Shown here: piece by piece, positions 35,401 through 44,610 of the stretch | How the letters are laid out: every line of letters begins with the position of its first letter | How positions within the stretch are numbered: the stretch's first letter is position 1 | Source of the DNA: an uncultured Blautia sp. | Lineage (GTDB): Bacteria > Bacillota > Clostridia > Lachnospirales > Lachnospiraceae | Assembly (NCBI RefSeq): GCF_934424005.1 | Contig: NZ_CAKRXI010000010.1 | Span: forward strand, 12,597 to 76,596 | Direction: 5' to 3' | Length of the DNA: 64,000 nt | Notes under the pieces: generated by a model | Told to the model about the DNA's origin: nothing | The model's database searches: none | What the model saw: the letters and a program-made list of their open reading frames with translations, nothing else | Translations under genes and position numbers: made by a program

Positions 35401-35543
35401 TCTTTCGTTCCCTCGCTTTTTTTAATTTGGTAACTTCTTAAATGATACCAAAACGGGCTATCCATCATAAGCCCCACGGGGGGATATTGACATATTCCTT
35501 TTTATGGCATACATATTCCTTTTATATATATATCTTTCACAAA

Positions 35544-35580
35544 GAAAAAAACACAGTACAACAGAAATACTCTGTCATAC
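35544..35580 (-). terminator. terminator of the alpha-galactosidase operon
   Basis: Minus-strand stem GTATGACAGA / TCTGTTGTAC with two G-U pairs (35556-35580), followed by seven T. It lies ~90 bp after the alpha-galactosidase stop. The remainder up to the oppA start carries another inverted repeat (35430-35453), possibly an oppA operator. Confidence 0.7.
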
Positions 35581-35670
35581 CATGTTTTTTAATTATTGTG
35601 AACAGTTACGTTTTTTACTCTGTCCTATTCTGCCAGCAATCCTGCCGCCCGCATATTTGCAAGCAGAAGA

Positions 35671-37842
35671 TTAAACATATCTTCTCAAGTGTATCTGTAT
35701 TCCATGATATTCTCCCGGCATAACATCAATCGGAAGCCCCACATGCATCAATACATTTCCGCTGTAGACTTTATTATCCTTCTCACATTCATACATCTGT
35801 TCCGGATTCAATCCTTTGCATTTCACATAATTTACCGGTGCGTTTGCATGCGTTGTCAATGTGACAATATTTAATAAAGCTTCACTCTGATCTTCTGCTA
35901 CAAACTCCCATGCTGCAAACTCATGATTTGTATTCGGATTATGTAAGCGATAATACACCCCATTGTGAATCAGATTCCAGTATTTTTTGTAGTTTTTAAT
36001 CTGCTCTTTTACAGCCTCTTTTTCTTCATCAGACAATAAATTTAAGTCCAATTCATATCCAAAGCTTCCCGCCATTGCCACAACACTTCTTGTCTGAATT
36101 GAAGTCACTCTTCCGGTCTGATGATTCGGTACTGCTGAGACATGAGATCCTACTGCTGAAATTGGATATCCAAAAGAAGTTCCATGTTGAATCTGGATTC
36201 TTTCGATCGCATCTGTATCATCACTGCACCAGATCTGCGGAGTATAATATAACATTCCGGCATCAAATCTTCCGCCGCCTCCACTGCATCCTTCAATCAA
36301 AAGTTCAGGATATCTCTGATTCAGTCGTTCCAGGAAATCATATACGCCAAGTACATACTCATACATGATCTTTCCATAATTCTGCTGCTGTTCAACTGCT
36401 GTATACACATCACAGATACTTCGGTTCATATCCATCTTTATATATGCTATATTAGCTGAATCAATTACTTTTGAAATAGAATTGAAAATGTAATCAACCA
36501 CTTCTTTTCTTGAGAAATCCAAAACAAGCTGGTTTCTTCCACGCACTGGACGACGTCCCGGAATCACATATGCCCAGTCTGGATGCTCACGATACAGATC
36601 ACTGTCTTCGTTTACCATCTCCGGTTCGATCCAGAGACCGAATTTCATCCCCATTGCGTTAATCTTATCTGCTGTTTCAGACAATGGACCACCCATTTTC
36701 TCTTCATTAACAACCCAGTCTCCCAGTCCGCTGTTATCTGTGTCTCTGCTGCCAAACCAACCATCATCCAGAACCAGCATCTCTACACCAAGCTCTGCTG
36801 CCTGTTTCGCAATCTCCACGATCTTATCTCCGTTAAAATCCATATAGGTTGCTTCCCAGTTATTTATAAGAACTGGTCTTCTTGCGTTTTTATATTTTCC
36901 TCGACATATATGATAACGAATCAGTTTATGATAAATGTGAGACAGTGATGTAAGTCCGTTTCCTGAGTATGCCATGGCAACTTCAGGTGTATAGAACGCT
37001 TTGCCCGGCTCAAGCGGATATTCAAACATTTCATCCAACAGCCCCATCTGCATACGTGTCTGACCGAACTGGTCTTTCTCTACTTCACATTTGAAATTTC
37101 CGCTATAAAGCATAGACATTCCATAACATGCGCCAAAATCTTCCGTTGTTTCTTTCTCTGCCAGAATAAAAAATGGATTCTGCTGATGACTGGACGTTCC
37201 TCTTCTGCTGCCAAAACTCTGATTTCCATAAATCACCGGAATTCTCTCTTCCATACGCTCCATTGCATGACGTCCATGGAAATGAAGAAGTTCGAAATCT
37301 CCTGTCAGGAAATCCATTCCTGCACTGTATACTTTCGTCAAATAGATCTGGCGCTTTCCAATGTTTTTCACGATAACACTTCTTGTAATTACATCCAGTT
37401 CTGGAAGCACACCATAACGCAGCGTCACTTCAAGTCCAAGCAATGTATCTTCCAGCACAACCTCTACTGTATACGCTCCGTCCGCTTTATCTGCATATAC
37501 TGCCGGAAGTCCAGGAATGCTATATTTTCCATCTGTTACAGAATGACTCTTATATCTCAGATCAATACCATAAACTCCCTGTTCGTTCTTCACATTAAAA
37601 GCCGGGCTTCGGAAATCTCCATTTCCATAACATGGATATTCCTGCGGAAATGTATCCATAGAAAATGTTCGATCACTACCTGCATCATACGGATTTCCTG
37701 AAAAACCTCTGTCATATGCTGTCAGAAGACTGCTCATGTCTCCCTCTGCTTTTGGACCATAATACAAATGAAGCAGAAATCCATGCTCTGCAATTCCCAT
37801 CTGATAGGTTGTGTGTTTTGTATGTAATGTTATAAGTTCCAT
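35671..37842 (-). CDS. alpha-galactosidase, GH36
   Basis: 723 residues, cytoplasmic, no signal peptide. Hydrolyses terminal alpha-1,6-galactosides (melibiose, raffinose, stachyose) after uptake. Nucleophile Asp in AYIKMDMNR (~476), acid/base Asp in IWCSDDTDAIERIQIQ (~547), and EGCSGGGGRFD typical of GH36. Start is the ATG at 37842 behind AAAGGG (a TTG precedes it). Last gene of an operon with a sugar-binding protein and two permeases. Confidence 0.95.
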   Translation of the reverse strand: MELITLHTKHTTYQMGIAEHGFLLHLYYGPKAEGDMSSLLTAYDRGFSGNPYDAGSDRTFSMDTFPQEYPCYGNGDFRSPAFNVKNEQGVYGIDLRYKSHSVTDGKYSIPGLPAVYADKADGAYTVEVVLEDTLLGLEVTLRYGVLPELDVITRSVIVKNIGKRQIYLTKVYSAGMDFLTGDFELLHFHGRHAMERMEERIPVIYGNQSFGSRRGTSSHQQNPFFILAEKETTEDFGACYGMSMLYSGNFKCEVEKDQFGQTRMQMGLLDEMFEYPLEPGKAFYTPEVAMAYSGNGLTSLSHIYHKLIRYHICRGKYKNARRPVLINNWEATYMDFNGDKIVEIAKQAAELGVEMLVLDDGWFGSRDTDNSGLGDWVVNEEKMGGPLSETADKINAMGMKFGLWIEPEMVNEDSDLYREHPDWAYVIPGRRPVRGRNQLVLDFSRKEVVDYIFNSISKVIDSANIAYIKMDMNRSICDVYTAVEQQQNYGKIMYEYVLGVYDFLERLNQRYPELLIEGCSGGGGRFDAGMLYYTPQIWCSDDTDAIERIQIQHGTSFGYPISAVGSHVSAVPNHQTGRVTSIQTRSVVAMAGSFGYELDLNLLSDEEKEAVKEQIKNYKKYWNLIHNGVYYRLHNPNTNHEFAAWEFVAEDQSEALLNIVTLTTHANAPVNYVKCKGLNPEQMYECEKDNKVYSGNVLMHVGLPIDVMPGEYHGIQIHLRRYV

Positions 37843-37865
37843 CAAATTCTGCCCTTTCTATTCCC

Positions 37866-38690
37866 TTATTTTCCTCCTGTCATTGCTACACCTTCAATAA
37901 ACTGTTTCTGGAAAATCAGATACAAGATTACCATTGGAAGCATTGCAAATAAGGAACCGGCCATCAACACCGGATAGTTTGTACTGAACTGTCCATTCAG
38001 ACTGGAAAGTCCTGCTGATAATGTAGTTGAATTAATATTGGTGTTTACGATCAACGGCCACATCAAATCTGTATAAGCAAACACTGCTGTGAATACCGAA
38101 AGTGCTGCAAGAGAGGACTTTGTCAGCGGAAACATTACTTTCGTAAATGTCTGCCAGCGATTACAACCATCCAGATATGCCGCCTCTGCTATCTCATCCG
38201 GTATTCCCATATAAGCCTGTCTCAGAAAAAATGTTCCGAATGCACTGACAATTCCAGGGAAAACTAATGCAAATATCGTATCTGTCATTCCCATTTTCGC
38301 GATCATCTGATACTGTGGAATGATAAAGATCTGTCCTGGAATCATCTGTTGAACAATAACCAGCGTAAAAAGAAAATTCTTACCCCTAAATTTTAATTTT
38401 GCAAATGCATAACCGGCCATAGAACAAAATACAACCGCACACAATACACGGAACAAGATCATCAATCCCGTATTCAGATATAAATTTCCAAATGGCAATA
38501 AATCCAACACTTTTGTAAATGCACCGGAATTCCAGTTGGATGGTAAAAGTGTCGGTGGAACCCGAAGTACTTCTTCGTTGGTTTTAAATGCTGTCAGAAT
38601 CATCCACGCAAATGGAAAAATCATTATGATAGATCCCAGAATCAGAGCAGCATATACAAATATATTTGATATTTTTTTGCTTTTCTTCAT
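37866..38690 (-). CDS. sugar ABC transporter permease (MalG type)
   Basis: 274 residues, six predicted helices. CUT1-type permease with the EAA loop EAAYLDGCNRWQTFTKVMFPL near residue 190, which contacts the ATPase, and the C-terminal G-V-A-M-T-G-G-K ending typical of MalG relatives. Start is the ATG at 38690 behind GGAGG; the longer frame overlaps the upstream gene. No ATP-binding subunit is encoded here, so a shared MsmK/MalK-like ATPase elsewhere is expected. Confidence 0.93.
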   Translation of the reverse strand: MKKSKKISNIFVYAALILGSIIMIFPFAWMILTAFKTNEEVLRVPPTLLPSNWNSGAFTKVLDLLPFGNLYLNTGLMILFRVLCAVVFCSMAGYAFAKLKFRGKNFLFTLVIVQQMIPGQIFIIPQYQMIAKMGMTDTIFALVFPGIVSAFGTFFLRQAYMGIPDEIAEAAYLDGCNRWQTFTKVMFPLTKSSLAALSVFTAVFAYTDLMWPLIVNTNINSTTLSAGLSSLNGQFSTNYPVLMAGSLFAMLPMVILYLIFQKQFIEGVAMTGGK

Positions 38691-38700
38691 ACTGTACCTC

Positions 38701-39582
38701 CTATACCTCGTAATTAACCCATTTTTTTTGTCCGACAAACTGTACTGCTGTTATTACTCCAATCAAAAGTACTGTCCAGATTACAATTGATGATGCATAA
38801 CCACGGTTTCCAGAAATAAAGGATTCACGGTAGAATAAATAAATCAGTGATTGTGACTTACTCAGTGCAGGATTTCCTTCCCCTACCATCATGTATAACA
38901 AATCATATACTTTAAGAGATGCCATCAATCTCATGATCAATACAACAAACAATGTCGGTGAAACCATTGGCATGGTAATATAACGAAACTGCTGAAACTT
39001 TGTACAGCCATCCAGACTGGCTGCTTCATAATAACTTTTGGAAATATTTTGAATTCCTGAAAGCAGTAGGACTGCATCATATCCAAGAGCACTCCAGATT
39101 GCAACAATTGCAACTGTAAAAATTACTACATTTGGGTTTGTCGTCCACTTAATATTTGTATGGAAAATTGTATTGATAATTCCATAATCCGAGTTAAACA
39201 TCCACTTCCAAACCATTGCTACCGCAGCCGGAGATACGACCATCGGGAGGAAAAAAATGGCACGAAAGGCTACTTTTCCTTTGATTTTTGAATTCAAAAG
39301 AACCGCTACGACCAGTGCCAGGAGCACACCTCCCGGAACTGTCAGAAGACAAAACAGCAATGTATTCCATGTTGCTCTCCAGAATTCAGTACTTGAAAAC
39401 ATCTTTATATAATTTTCAAGTCCTACAAACTTTGTTCCACCAAACACCTTTTTGGATGAAAAACTTAAAATAATTGTTTCTACAAATGGGTATACATTTA
39501 ATATAATTAATCCAAGAATCGTTGGAGCTATCATCAGATAACCCCATTTATGATCCTGGTCAAACCTCGATTTTTTCTTCAT
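38701..39582 (-). CDS. sugar ABC transporter permease (MalF type)
   Basis: 293 residues, six predicted helices, CUT1-type permease. WGYLMIAPTILGLIILNVYP opens the first helix; the EAA loop reads YYEAASLDGCTKFQQFRYITMP. GGAGG lies before the ATG. Works with the MalG-type partner 10 bp downstream and the binding protein upstream; the alpha-galactosidase next to it points to raffinose-type oligosaccharides. Confidence 0.93.
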   Translation of the reverse strand: MKKKSRFDQDHKWGYLMIAPTILGLIILNVYPFVETIILSFSSKKVFGGTKFVGLENYIKMFSSTEFWRATWNTLLFCLLTVPGGVLLALVVAVLLNSKIKGKVAFRAIFFLPMVVSPAAVAMVWKWMFNSDYGIINTIFHTNIKWTTNPNVVIFTVAIVAIWSALGYDAVLLLSGIQNISKSYYEAASLDGCTKFQQFRYITMPMVSPTLFVVLIMRLMASLKVYDLLYMMVGEGNPALSKSQSLIYLFYRESFISGNRGYASSIVIWTVLLIGVITAVQFVGQKKWVNYEV

Positions 39583-39604
39583 CCGGCTCTACCTCCAAGC
39601 TCGT

Positions 39605-40888
39605 CTATTCTTCTGCGATTGCTTCCGTAACAATATTCTGCATATTCTGGATTCCATCATCCACAGATGTATTTCCGGCATAAATATCAAGTACTGCCTG
39701 TTCCACCTTTGGCTCCCATGACGGTCTCGAAGGATTGTTTACATATTTTACACTGTAATCAAACATCGGGATAATATTCTCTGGATGAATGTCATATCCT
39801 TTCTCCGCAAATGTATTCACCCATGTATCTTCCAATCCATTATATGCTGGAATTGCAACACCGGATTCTCCCTGGATCTTCTGTCCCTCCTCTGACGCAA
39901 GGAATTTCAGGAAATCCATTGCGGTATCCTTATTCTTTCCTTCTGCTGCTGTTGCATATGATACACTGTTAGAAATTACTGCACGTCCGTCTCCACTTTC
40001 CGGATTCGGGCATTTTGGCAGAACTGCTACATCCCATTTACCATTCATGTCTGTATAAGTTGAGCAAAGATTTACTAAATCCCAGCTTCCTGCAAAGAAC
40101 ATTGCACCCTGTCCTGAGAAGAACTGCTCTGTTGCACTTGTATTTGCAAACTGTTCCTGTGTCGGACACCAGTCATTATTCTGAAGATTCACATAAAATT
40201 TAATTGCATCACTTGTTGCCTGTTCTGTATATTCTGCTTTTGTTCCGTCCTCGTTCAAAATCTGTCCGCCATTCTGATATACAAAGTTCCAATATCCAAC
40301 CTGATCATGAGCATATGCCATGTATCCATATTTTCCTGTCTGCTCATAGATTTTTTCAGAATTCTCTGTCAGGTCATCCCATGTCCATGTATCATCTGGA
40401 TATGCAACGCCTGCCTGATCAAAGATTTCTTTATTATATACTAAAACCACCAGATCTTTATCTTTTGGAACTCCATAGATATTTCCATCACTTCCCTCAG
40501 CATTAGCAATTGAAATGTCCGAAAAGCTACTTGTATCTACAATATCGGAACAATCTGCAAGAATTCCGTTATCAGCATATTTAAACATTTGATTGGAATG
40601 CATCCAGAAAATATCCGGCATGGAATTACTTGTCGCAGAAGCTTCCAGCTTTGTCCAGTATTCATCCCATCCTGTTGCCTGCACTTCAATTTTCACATCC
40701 GGATGCTCTTCCATATAAGCTTCCGCCAACTTTTCCATACCTGCTTTTTGTCCGGCATCCCAAATTTGAAAAACAAGTTTTCCATCTCCACTGGATTCTT
40801 TTCCATTCGATCCACATGCAGTAAGTCCCATTACAAGAACTCCCGCCATTACAAATGCTGCTGCTCTTTTCATACTCTTTTTCTCCAT
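39605..40888 (-). CDS. sugar ABC transporter substrate-binding lipoprotein
   Basis: 427 residues. Lipobox L-T-A-C (~26) after a hydrophobic signal, then a family-1 binding fold (LVFQIWDAGQKAGMEKLAEA, FWMHSNQMFKYADNGIL, A-M-F-F-A-G-S-W-D). Start at the ATG at 40888 behind GGGAGG; earlier in-frame codons have no binding site. First gene of the alpha-galactoside operon and the likely determinant of its specificity. Confidence 0.93.
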   Translation of the reverse strand: MEKKSMKRAAAFVMAGVLVMGLTACGSNGKESSGDGKLVFQIWDAGQKAGMEKLAEAYMEEHPDVKIEVQATGWDEYWTKLEASATSNSMPDIFWMHSNQMFKYADNGILADCSDIVDTSSFSDISIANAEGSDGNIYGVPKDKDLVVLVYNKEIFDQAGVAYPDDTWTWDDLTENSEKIYEQTGKYGYMAYAHDQVGYWNFVYQNGGQILNEDGTKAEYTEQATSDAIKFYVNLQNNDWCPTQEQFANTSATEQFFSGQGAMFFAGSWDLVNLCSTYTDMNGKWDVAVLPKCPNPESGDGRAVISNSVSYATAAEGKNKDTAMDFLKFLASEEGQKIQGESGVAIPAYNGLEDTWVNTFAEKGYDIHPENIIPMFDYSVKYVNNPSRPSWEPKVEQAVLDIYAGNTSVDDGIQNMQNIVTEAIAEE

Positions 40889-40954
40889 GATAACCTCCCA
40901 TATTATCTTTTCATATTGATACGCAACCAGATTTTCTTTCCGTCTACACAAACT

Positions 40955-40983
40955 ATTATAATATATCTTAATGAGCACAAAAA
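40955..40983 (-). promoter_or_regulatory. probable promoter of the alpha-galactoside operon
   Basis: On minus a consensus TATAAT (plus 40955-40960) has only TTTTTG at the -35 position 17 bp away. A good -10 with a poor -35 suggests dependence on an activator, fitting the divergent AraC gene. A/T-rich imperfect repeats (ATATCA...TGATAT around 41045-41070) are candidate binding sites. Confidence 0.45.
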
Positions 40984-41129
40984 TAGCCATATATAGAATG
41001 TTTTATATCAAAATGTGTATAATTTATTATTTTTTGTTGATTTCATATCACATTATGATATATAGTGATGATATATTATTTTTTATTTTTTTATCTCTAC
41101 TAGACAACAACTAATCGAGGAGGTTTTTC

Positions 41130-41984
41130 ATGTCAGATAACACACTATTTCATTTCTTTCAGAATCAGTATTTTATCGATCTTTGCCTATATCAATATGG
41201 CTATGAACAATGTACACCTCTTTCCTCTTTCGGTCCTTTTATTCGGAATCATTACCTTTTTCATTATGTAATTTCCGGAAGTGGAACATTGGTTGCTACC
41301 GACTCCACCGGAACCGACCAGACTTACCACATTCGAAGCGGGCAGGGATTTATGATTTTTCCTGGACAAAACACACATTATTACGCTGACCAGAGTCATC
41401 CCTGGGAATATACATGGATTGAATTTGACGGTGTTCGCGTTGAAGAGGTTCTGACAAACTGTGGAATTAATATTTTGCACCCTATCTATCATGCTTCAGA
41501 TCGTGCCCTTTCTGCTAAATTAAAGGATAAAATATTGGAGATGACATTTTCTGAAGATCCTGTGTCATCTTTCGGAATGATTGCCAAATTATACGAATGT
41601 ATGGATTATATGATACGTTCTTCCAAAGATCGAAGACTGATTACCGGAGAACGCATTTCTGACTCTTATATTAAAGAAGCTGTTCATTTTATTGAACAAA
41701 ATTTTCATAATGATATTACTGTCGAAGATATTGCCGCATTTTGCAATATCAGTCGAAGTTATCTCTGTCGATTGCTAAAGAAGCATACCGGGCAAAGTCC
41801 TCAGCAGCTGCTGCTCAGCTATCGTATGTCCAAAGCAGCACAGCTGCTGCAGCTGACTGATTTGTCCATTCAGGATATTGGAAAAGCGGTCGGTTATCCA
41901 AATCAGCTTCACTTTTCTAGGGCTTTTAAGAATACTTATAAAATGTCACCATCGCAATGGAAAAAAGAAAACAGCCTGCCCTGA
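41130..41984 (+). CDS. AraC family transcriptional regulator
   Basis: 284 residues. N-terminal cupin-like sugar-binding half (HYLFHYVISGSGTLVA, RSGQGFMIFPGQNTHYYAD) and a C-terminal double helix-turn-helix (VEDIAAFCNISRSYLCRLL, IQDIGKAVGYPNQLHFSRAF). GGAGG before the ATG. Resembles MsmR/RafR activators of alpha-galactoside genes; divergent from such an operon, so likely its activator. Confidence 0.92.
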   Translation: MSDNTLFHFFQNQYFIDLCLYQYGYEQCTPLSSFGPFIRNHYLFHYVISGSGTLVATDSTGTDQTYHIRSGQGFMIFPGQNTHYYADQSHPWEYTWIEFDGVRVEEVLTNCGINILHPIYHASDRALSAKLKDKILEMTFSEDPVSSFGMIAKLYECMDYMIRSSKDRRLITGERISDSYIKEAVHFIEQNFHNDITVEDIAAFCNISRSYLCRLLKKHTGQSPQQLLLSYRMSKAAQLLQLTDLSIQDIGKAVGYPNQLHFSRAFKNTYKMSPSQWKKENSLP

Positions 41985-42018
41985 TGGAAATTACTCCCAT
42001 CGGGGCAGACTGTTTTTT
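41971..42018. terminator. bidirectional terminator between araC-type and lacI-type genes
   Basis: ACAGCCTGCCCTGATGG pairs with CCCATCGGGGCAGACTGT (41971-41987, 41996-42013) with T6 on plus. The stem overlaps the AraC stop codon and also serves the convergent LacI gene. Confidence 0.88.
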
Positions 42019-42039
42019 GGAAACTTTTATAATTTTCTG

Positions 42040-43047
42040 TTAATAATCCGTAGTGCACCTGCGGACGATTTCACATGGAACACATACATTCTTTTCAATC
42101 TGAGTTTCGTTTTCCAGAAGATTGATCATTCGTTCTACTGTCTTTCTGCACATTGCCCCCAGCTTACTGTCAACCGAAGTAAGTTCCGGATCAGTGGCAA
42201 GTGCAAGAATTGAGTTGTTATATCCTGTGATTGAAAGCTCCTCCGGGATGGACAGTCCCTTTATCTTTGCATATTTGATCGCACCGACTGCAATTCCATC
42301 ATCCGTAGCAAGCACACTGTCAAAATCAAGCACTTTGTTATATTCAAGCAGCATATTTTTTGTATATTCAATATCATTTTTTGTTTTGAATTTCAGATTC
42401 CCGAGAACCGGATATCCGGCATCCTGCAGTGCTGCTTCATACCCTGCCATTTTTTGCCTTGCACTGAATGAGTCTGAATCATACATAAAAAGGATTTTCT
42501 CTTTTCCTCGACGAAGATAAGCTTTTGTTACTTCATAAGTTGCCTGAAAATCATCTGCATACGTGCAGTAGATATTATCACCCGTAACCTTTGCATTGAT
42601 CATAAATACCGAAGCCTGTTCTGCCGCCTCGCGGATATAATCTGTGTCTGATTCATCCTTCCCTTTTCCTGCATAGGTAGAACCGACCAGAATCAGTGTA
42701 TCTATTTTCTTGGACAGAAGAAGTTTTACATAGTTTTCCTTTTCTTCCTGCTTAAAACCACTGCATCCCAGAATGCAGTCATATCCATGATCATGAAGAT
42801 TGCTTTCCAGATACGATACCGCTTTTGCCATATAGATATCATCTATATTCGGACAAATGATTCCAACCGTTTTCATTGTTCCGAGTCCAAGACCTCTGGC
42901 AAATGCATTTGGCGTATATTCATTTTCTTTCATGACCGCAAGAACCTTTTCTTTTGTCTTTTGACTTACCTTGGGACTGTTATTCACTACTCTGGACACA
43001 GTTGCAATAGATACATCTGCCAGCTTTGCAATATCATATATATTCAC
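42040..43047 (-). CDS. LacI family transcriptional regulator
   Basis: 335 residues. N-terminal HTH (NIYDIAKLADVSIATVSRVV, hinge NAFARGLGLG) and a periplasmic-binding-like effector domain (VGIICPNIDDIYMA, SVLATDDGIAVGAI, ELSITGYNNSILA). Start set at GTG 43047, seven bases after AGGAG, because the HTH begins there as in all LacI proteins; a further upstream ATG adds 14 residues. Located beside uxaC, so it is the probable repressor acting on the two TGTAAG-CC-CTTACA operators. Confidence 0.9.
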   Translation of the reverse strand: MNIYDIAKLADVSIATVSRVVNNSPKVSQKTKEKVLAVMKENEYTPNAFARGLGLGTMKTVGIICPNIDDIYMAKAVSYLESNLHDHGYDCILGCSGFKQEEKENYVKLLLSKKIDTLILVGSTYAGKGKDESDTDYIREAAEQASVFMINAKVTGDNIYCTYADDFQATYEVTKAYLRRGKEKILFMYDSDSFSARQKMAGYEAALQDAGYPVLGNLKFKTKNDIEYTKNMLLEYNKVLDFDSVLATDDGIAVGAIKYAKIKGLSIPEELSITGYNNSILALATDPELTSVDSKLGAMCRKTVERMINLLENETQIEKNVCVPCEIVRRCTTDY

Positions 43048-43105
43048 TCTGTTTCTCCTGTTCATTCTGAAAATAGTATAAAACTTCACTCAAAGATTTC
43101 TATTG

Positions 43106-43145
43106 AAAAAGCATATCAGACACTTCTGGTCTGATATGCTTTTTT
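43106..43145. terminator. terminator after uxaC
   Basis: GCATATCAGA / TCTGATATGC (43111-43120, 43130-43139), with A5 before and T6 after, effective on both strands. It ends the TRAP-uxaC transcript before lacI. Confidence 0.88.
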
Positions 43146-43178
43146 CAAGCTCTGATATTTATTTTAACACCTGAATTT

Positions 43179-44585
43179 TTACAGGTCAAATCCAAAATAG
43201 CTTACAGCGTTATCGTACGCGATTCCGCACACAATTTCTTTTAAAGTCTTGTAATCCGCCGGATATTCTCCGTTTTCAACCCATCCTCCGATGAGTTCAC
43301 AGAGGATTCTGCGGAAATACTCATGTCTGGTGTAGGACAGAAAGCTTCTTGAGTCTGTAAGCATTCCAACAAAGTTAGCAAGCAGGCCAAGATTTGCAAG
43401 AGATGTCATCTGTGCGATCATACCTGTTTTATGATCATTGAACCACCATGCACTTCCCTGCTGGATTTTTCCGGCAGCTTCTGTTCCCTGGAAGCAGCCG
43501 AGGATTGTTCCGATTGCTTCATTATCATTCGGATTCAGGGAATACAGGATTGTCTTCGGAAGTTCATTTGATGCGATCAGAGAATTCAGGAAATCTGCTG
43601 TCTGTGCACTTGGTGCATAGTTATTGATGCAGTCATATCCTGTATCCGGTCCAAGCTGTTCATACATAAATGCATTGTTATCTCTCTTGCATCCATAATG
43701 GATCTGCATTACCCAGTTCTTTTTATGATATGCTTTTCCGACAAACTGCATAAATGCTGTCTTAAAGATCATTTCCTCTTCTCTTGAAATACTTTCGCCA
43801 TTCAGTCTCTTTTTGAAGATTTCATTTACTTTTTCTTCTGCTGCCGGTGCATACATAACATATTCCAGTGCATGGTCAGATACACTGCAACCCATCTGCG
43901 CAAAGAAATCCATTCTATTAAGAAGAGCTTCTTTCAGATCTGCAAACTCTTCAATTTTTACTCCACTTACCTCAGAAAGTTTTTTCATGTATTCCGGATA
44001 TTCCGGTTTTTCCAGATTCATTGCCTTATCAGGACGCCATGCAGGAAGTACTTTTACCTCAAAGCTGTCATCCTCTGCAAGAACTTTATGCCATTTCAGA
44101 TCATCTACCGGATCATCTGTTGTACAGATAAGTTTTACATTGGACTTACGGATGATATTTCTTACAGACATATCATCTTCCTGGAGTTTTTTGTTGCAGA
44201 GATTCCATACTTCTTCAGCTGTTTCTCCATTAAGATATCCTGTGTAGCCAAAATATCTCTGTAATTCCAGATGACTCCAGTGATAGAGCGGGTTTCCGAT
44301 TGCCTTTCCAAGAGTTTCTGCCCATTTCTGGAATTTTTCACGGTCGCTGGCACCACCTGTGATGTAATACTCATCTACACCATTTGATCTCATCTGACGC
44401 CATTTGTAATGATCACCGCCAAGCCATACCTGGGTGATATTTTCAAATTTACGATCCTCTGCGATCTCCTGCGGGTTGATGTGGCAGTGATAATCTACGA
44501 TCGGCATTGTCTCTGCATATTCATGAAACAACTTTTTTGAAGTTTCTGTTGAAAGTAAAAAATCTTTATCCATAAATGCTTTCAT
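43179..44585 (-). CDS. uxaC: glucuronate (uronate) isomerase
   Basis: 468 residues. Converts D-galacturonate to D-tagaturonate and D-glucuronate to D-fructuronate; an amidohydrolase-fold enzyme. Conserved VDYHCHINPQEIAEDRKF near the N-terminus, ICTTDDPVDDLKWH, VLPAWRPDKAM, and a C-terminal TDSRSFLSYTRHEYFRRIL. GAGG lies before the ATG. Last gene of the dctP-dctQ-dctM-uxaC operon and the first enzyme of the pathway continued by uxaB, uxaA, kdgK and eda. Confidence 0.96.
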   Translation of the reverse strand: MKAFMDKDFLLSTETSKKLFHEYAETMPIVDYHCHINPQEIAEDRKFENITQVWLGGDHYKWRQMRSNGVDEYYITGGASDREKFQKWAETLGKAIGNPLYHWSHLELQRYFGYTGYLNGETAEEVWNLCNKKLQEDDMSVRNIIRKSNVKLICTTDDPVDDLKWHKVLAEDDSFEVKVLPAWRPDKAMNLEKPEYPEYMKKLSEVSGVKIEEFADLKEALLNRMDFFAQMGCSVSDHALEYVMYAPAAEEKVNEIFKKRLNGESISREEEMIFKTAFMQFVGKAYHKKNWVMQIHYGCKRDNNAFMYEQLGPDTGYDCINNYAPSAQTADFLNSLIASNELPKTILYSLNPNDNEAIGTILGCFQGTEAAGKIQQGSAWWFNDHKTGMIAQMTSLANLGLLANFVGMLTDSRSFLSYTRHEYFRRILCELIGGWVENGEYPADYKTLKEIVCGIAYDNAVSYFGFDL

Positions 44586-44610
44586 AATAATAATTTACCT
44601 CGTCTTTCTA